Source: an uncultured Lachnospiraceae bacterium (GTDB lineage Bacteria; Bacillota; Clostridia; Lachnospirales; Lachnospiraceae). From it: 64,000 nucleotides of DNA. The DNA is taken from the NCBI GenBank assembly GCA_910584685.1, contig CAJUAO010000005.1, positions 102,453 to 166,452 on the forward strand, read 5' to 3'. Under the pieces are notes generated by a model. It saw only the letters and a program-made list of their open reading frames with translations, did not search any database and was not told the DNA's origin. The position numbers and the translations under genes were made by a program. Below, one piece after another: positions 61,480 through 64,000 of this stretch (positions are counted from its first letter, which is position 1; every line of letters starts with the position of its first letter).

Positions 61480-62466
61480 ATGAGAGAATACCGTTTTAAC
61501 GATAAATGGGAGAAACTGCTGACACCGGCTACAGTATCGCTTTTGACAGCAATTCATGAATATAAGGGACAGCAATCTTTTTTTATTGAGGCTCACTCAG
61601 ATGAATTAATAGAATTAGCGGAAATTGCCAAGCTTCAAAGTGTGGAAAGCTCTAATAAAATGGAAGGAATTTTTATATCAAATGACCGAATGAAAAAATT
61701 GGTGCAGGATAAAACGCTGCCGCAAAATCGTAATGAACAGGAAATTGCAGGATATAGGGATGCGCTAAATACAATAACTGATAATTATGATTATGTGTTG
61801 GTTAAATCAGAGCTAATCCAACAATTTTCTATGAATTTATATAGATATCAAGGGGGAAATACAGGAGTAAGATTTAGGAATTCAGAATCCATTGCAGTGT
61901 TATGTAATGCATATAATGAAGTAGCAATGGATAAAAAAGTTGATTTGTTGATAGTGATACCAATGTTTATACTGGATTTTTTGTGCATACATCCATTTAC
62001 CGCAGGAAACGAAAGAATAAGCAGGCTGCTTACTTTATTGCTGTTATATAAAGCCGGATATACTGTTGGTAAATACATAAGTATTGAAAAGCTGACAGAA
62101 GCGACAAAAGATACATATTATAAGACTATTTATGAAAGCTCACAGAACTGGAATAAAAATGAGAATGATTATGCATCGTTTGTAAATTATACACTTGAAA
62201 TTATTTTGGTAGCATATAAGGAGTTTTCAGCTAATGTCAGATTGCTTACAAGGGCAGGCTTTACAAAGGGAAATCGCATAGAAGAAATTATTAAAGCTGC
62301 CGACGGAACAATTACAAAGTCGGATATAGTGAAAAAATGCCCTGATATAAGTCAGATTACTGTTCAGAGGGCGCTTATTGATTTGCAGGATGCAGATAAG
62401 ATTATGAAAATAGGCGGGGGACGCTACACAAAATATATTTGGAAAGAGAAGAGGAAGGAAGATTAA
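61480..62466 (+). CDS. Fic-domain protein
   Basis: The 328-residue protein has the Fic core HPFTAGNERISR near residue 165, an N-terminal inhibitory-helix motif (VESSNKMEGI, S-x3-E-G) and a C-terminal winged helix (about 255-320). The Fic motif differs from HPFx(D/E)GNGR at two positions (A for the acid, E for the second Gly), which argues against standard AMP transfer. No separate antitoxin is present. Its TAA directly abuts the methyltransferase ATG, linking it to the restriction-modification genes. Confidence 0.88.
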   Translation: MREYRFNDKWEKLLTPATVSLLTAIHEYKGQQSFFIEAHSDELIELAEIAKLQSVESSNKMEGIFISNDRMKKLVQDKTLPQNRNEQEIAGYRDALNTITDNYDYVLVKSELIQQFSMNLYRYQGGNTGVRFRNSESIAVLCNAYNEVAMDKKVDLLIVIPMFILDFLCIHPFTAGNERISRLLTLLLLYKAGYTVGKYISIEKLTEATKDTYYKTIYESSQNWNKNENDYASFVNYTLEIILVAYKEFSANVRLLTRAGFTKGNRIEEIIKAADGTITKSDIVKKCPDISQITVQRALIDLQDADKIMKIGGGRYTKYIWKEKRKED

Positions 62467-63969
62467 ATGATTACAGGTGAATTGAAAAATAAAATTGACA
62501 GCTTGTGGGAAATATTTTGGACAGGCGGGCTTACAAATCCCCTAGATGTTATAGAACAGATGACTTACCTTATGTTTATCCATGACCTTGATGACCGGGA
62601 TATTATTCAAGAAAAGGAAAGCGCAATGCTAGGTCTTCCGTATGAGAGTATATTTACAAAGGAGGTTTCCATCGGAGATAGAATTGTTGACGGGACGTGG
62701 TTAAAATGGTCAGTGTTTCGGGATTTTCCTGCTGATAGAATGTATTCGATTATGCAGGAAATGGTTTTTCCATTTATTAAAAATCTTCATGGAAATAAAA
62801 ACAGCGCCTACTCAAAGTATATGGATGATGCAATTTTTAAGCTTCCTACGCCGTTAATGTTGTCAAAGGTAGTGGATGCTATGGACGGTCTTTATGAGCA
62901 GATGGGCAAATTGACAGAGGAAGATGCAAGAGGCGATGTTTATGAATATTTGCTTTCAAAGCTTTCCACTGCCGGCGTAAATGGACAGTTTCGTACCCCA
63001 AGGCATATTATAAAAATGATGGTGGAGCTTATGGAGCCGACTGCAGATGATATTATCTGCGACCCGTCGTGCGGTACGGCAGGCTTTTTAGTTGAGGCGG
63101 GAGAATATCTGAGAGCCAATAGGAAAGCAGAGATATTTTATGATAAAGAGAAAAAAAATCATTATATGAATCATATGTTTTACGGATTTGATATGGATAG
63201 AACCATGCTTCGTATCGGAGCTATGAATATGATGACCCATGGAGTGGAAAGTCCGTTTATTGAATATAGGGACAGTCTTTCAGACCAAAATCCCGACAAG
63301 GACAAGTTTTCCCTTATTTTGGCAAATCCTCCGTTTAAGGGAAGTCTTGATTCAGATATAGTGTCGGGAGATTTGTTAAAGGTATGCAAAACTAAAAAAA
63401 CCGAGCTGCTTTTTCTTGCACTATTTGTCCGCATGTTGAAAATAGGCGGTTGTTGTGCCTGTATTGTACCGGACGGAGTGTTGTTCGGCTCATCGAAGGC
63501 TCATAAGGATATAAGAAGGGAGTTGATAGAGAATCAGCGGCTGGAAGCAATTATCTCAATGCCTTCCGGTGTGTTCAAGCCATATGCGGGAGTATCTACA
63601 GGTATATTGATATTTACAAAGACAAGTCATGGCGGCACAGATAATGTGTGGTTTTATGATATGCAGTCGGATGGATATAGCTTGGATGATAAAAGGAATC
63701 CGGTAAATGAAAATGATATTCCTGATATTATAGAAAGATTTCATAACAGGGATAAGGAAACAGACAGAGCCAGAACAGAGAAATCATTTATGGTTTCTAA
63801 AAAGGAAATTGTGGATAATGATTATGACCTGTCAATTAATAAGTATAAAAAGACAGAGTATGTACCGGTAGAGTATCCTCCAACAGAGGAGATTATGGGG
63901 AGGATAATGGAGCTGGAGGCTCAGATAGGAAGGGAATTGGCAGAATTGCAGGAGATGCTTAAAGAATGA
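62467..63969 (+). CDS. hsdM: Type I restriction-modification DNA methyltransferase (HsdM-like)
   Basis: This 500-residue N6-adenine methyltransferase has an HsdM N-terminal helical domain (about 10-140: DVIEQMTYLMFIHDLDDRDI) and SAM motif I DPSCGTAGFLVEAGEY. The catalytic motif IV is NPPF (ILANPPFKGSLD). The C-terminal coiled part is LEAQIGRELAELQEMLKE. It methylates the host recognition sequence together with an HsdS subunit, which should lie beyond the window. The start is coupled to the Fic stop. Confidence 0.92.
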   Translation: MITGELKNKIDSLWEIFWTGGLTNPLDVIEQMTYLMFIHDLDDRDIIQEKESAMLGLPYESIFTKEVSIGDRIVDGTWLKWSVFRDFPADRMYSIMQEMVFPFIKNLHGNKNSAYSKYMDDAIFKLPTPLMLSKVVDAMDGLYEQMGKLTEEDARGDVYEYLLSKLSTAGVNGQFRTPRHIIKMMVELMEPTADDIICDPSCGTAGFLVEAGEYLRANRKAEIFYDKEKKNHYMNHMFYGFDMDRTMLRIGAMNMMTHGVESPFIEYRDSLSDQNPDKDKFSLILANPPFKGSLDSDIVSGDLLKVCKTKKTELLFLALFVRMLKIGGCCACIVPDGVLFGSSKAHKDIRRELIENQRLEAIISMPSGVFKPYAGVSTGILIFTKTSHGGTDNVWFYDMQSDGYSLDDKRNPVNENDIPDIIERFHNRDKETDRARTEKSFMVSKKEIVDNDYDLSINKYKKTEYVPVEYPPTEEIMGRIMELEAQIGRELAELQEMLKE

Positions 63970-64000
63970 GAAAGGAAAAGCAAATTGAGATTTGTAGGGG
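63966..64000 (+). CDS. Start of the next gene (cut by the window)
   Basis: An ATG overlaps the methyltransferase stop (ATGA) and the frame stays open for 11 codons to the window end (MRKEKQIEICRG when extended). By position it should be another restriction-modification gene, but too little is present to tell. Confidence 0.35.
   Translation, partial: MRKEKQIEICR

Overview
The window reads as chromosomal DNA from a low-GC, Gram-positive anaerobe of the Clostridia, most likely a Lachnospiraceae-type gut bacterium. The reasons are strong AGGAGG-type ribosome sites with frequent GTG and TTG starts, the ftsE-ftsX-hydrolase-ctpA order, an agr-like LytTR two-component pair, and an SOS box of the GAAC-N4-GTTC type upstream of uvrB. 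The assignment is inferred from gene content; no rRNA or tRNA gene was seen.

Layout. 1-6600: end of a PucR/CdaR-type regulator, ftsE, ftsX, a PcsB/EnvC-like M23 hydrolase, a ctpA-like S41 protease and a MATE exporter. 6.7-11.6 kb: a LytTR regulator with its GHKL kinase, a FlxA-like coiled-coil protein, and a BlaI/BlaR1-like pair. 11.7-16.7 kb: uvrB and uvrA. 16.8-24.6 kb: small metabolic and housekeeping genes (HIT, flavin reductase, Nudix, acetyltransferase, an AraC-HTH/ClpP pair, a 5'-3' exonuclease, DUF1232, an SDR enzyme), separated by AT-rich gaps with tandem repeats and structured leaders. guaA lies at 24.6-26.2 kb.

26.2-39.25 kb is accessory DNA inserted behind guaA. An imperfect copy of the last guaA codons, still reading I-E-F-E-stop, recurs at 32400, and a weaker partial copy lies at 39235. 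This suggests two islands accreted in tandem, with no integrase left. The first module has an XRE repressor with palindromic operators, two small transposon-type genes, an AAA15 ATPase plus RloB-like (AbiL-type) pair, and a Pycsar-like operon: class III nucleotidyl cyclase, a small protein with an E2-like motif, and a multi-TM DUF5706-type effector. The second module has a membrane protein, a decayed DinJ-YoeB pair, a holin-like type I toxin with an antisense RNA, and an unrecognised five-gene cluster built around a Ycf46-like AAA+ ATPase and two proteins with hydrophobic hairpins.

39.3-50.9 kb returns to ordinary chromosome: several GNAT acetyltransferases, a broken carbamoyltransferase, a truncated P-loop kinase, a pyrophosphatase-like protein, an anion permease, a helicase-nuclease fusion, a histidine phosphatase and a NAGPA-domain protein. 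50.9-61.4 kb is a complete type III-A CRISPR-Cas locus (cas6, csm1-5, array, cas1, cas2, csm6). The array has 12 good repeats and a decayed tail on the cas1 side. A Fic protein and an HsdM methyltransferase follow, and the latter appears to continue into the next gene at the window edge. About one third of the window is therefore anti-phage or conflict-related. The most promising candidates for undescribed biology are the cyclase/E2-like/TM operon and the 34.5-39.1 kb AAA+ cluster.
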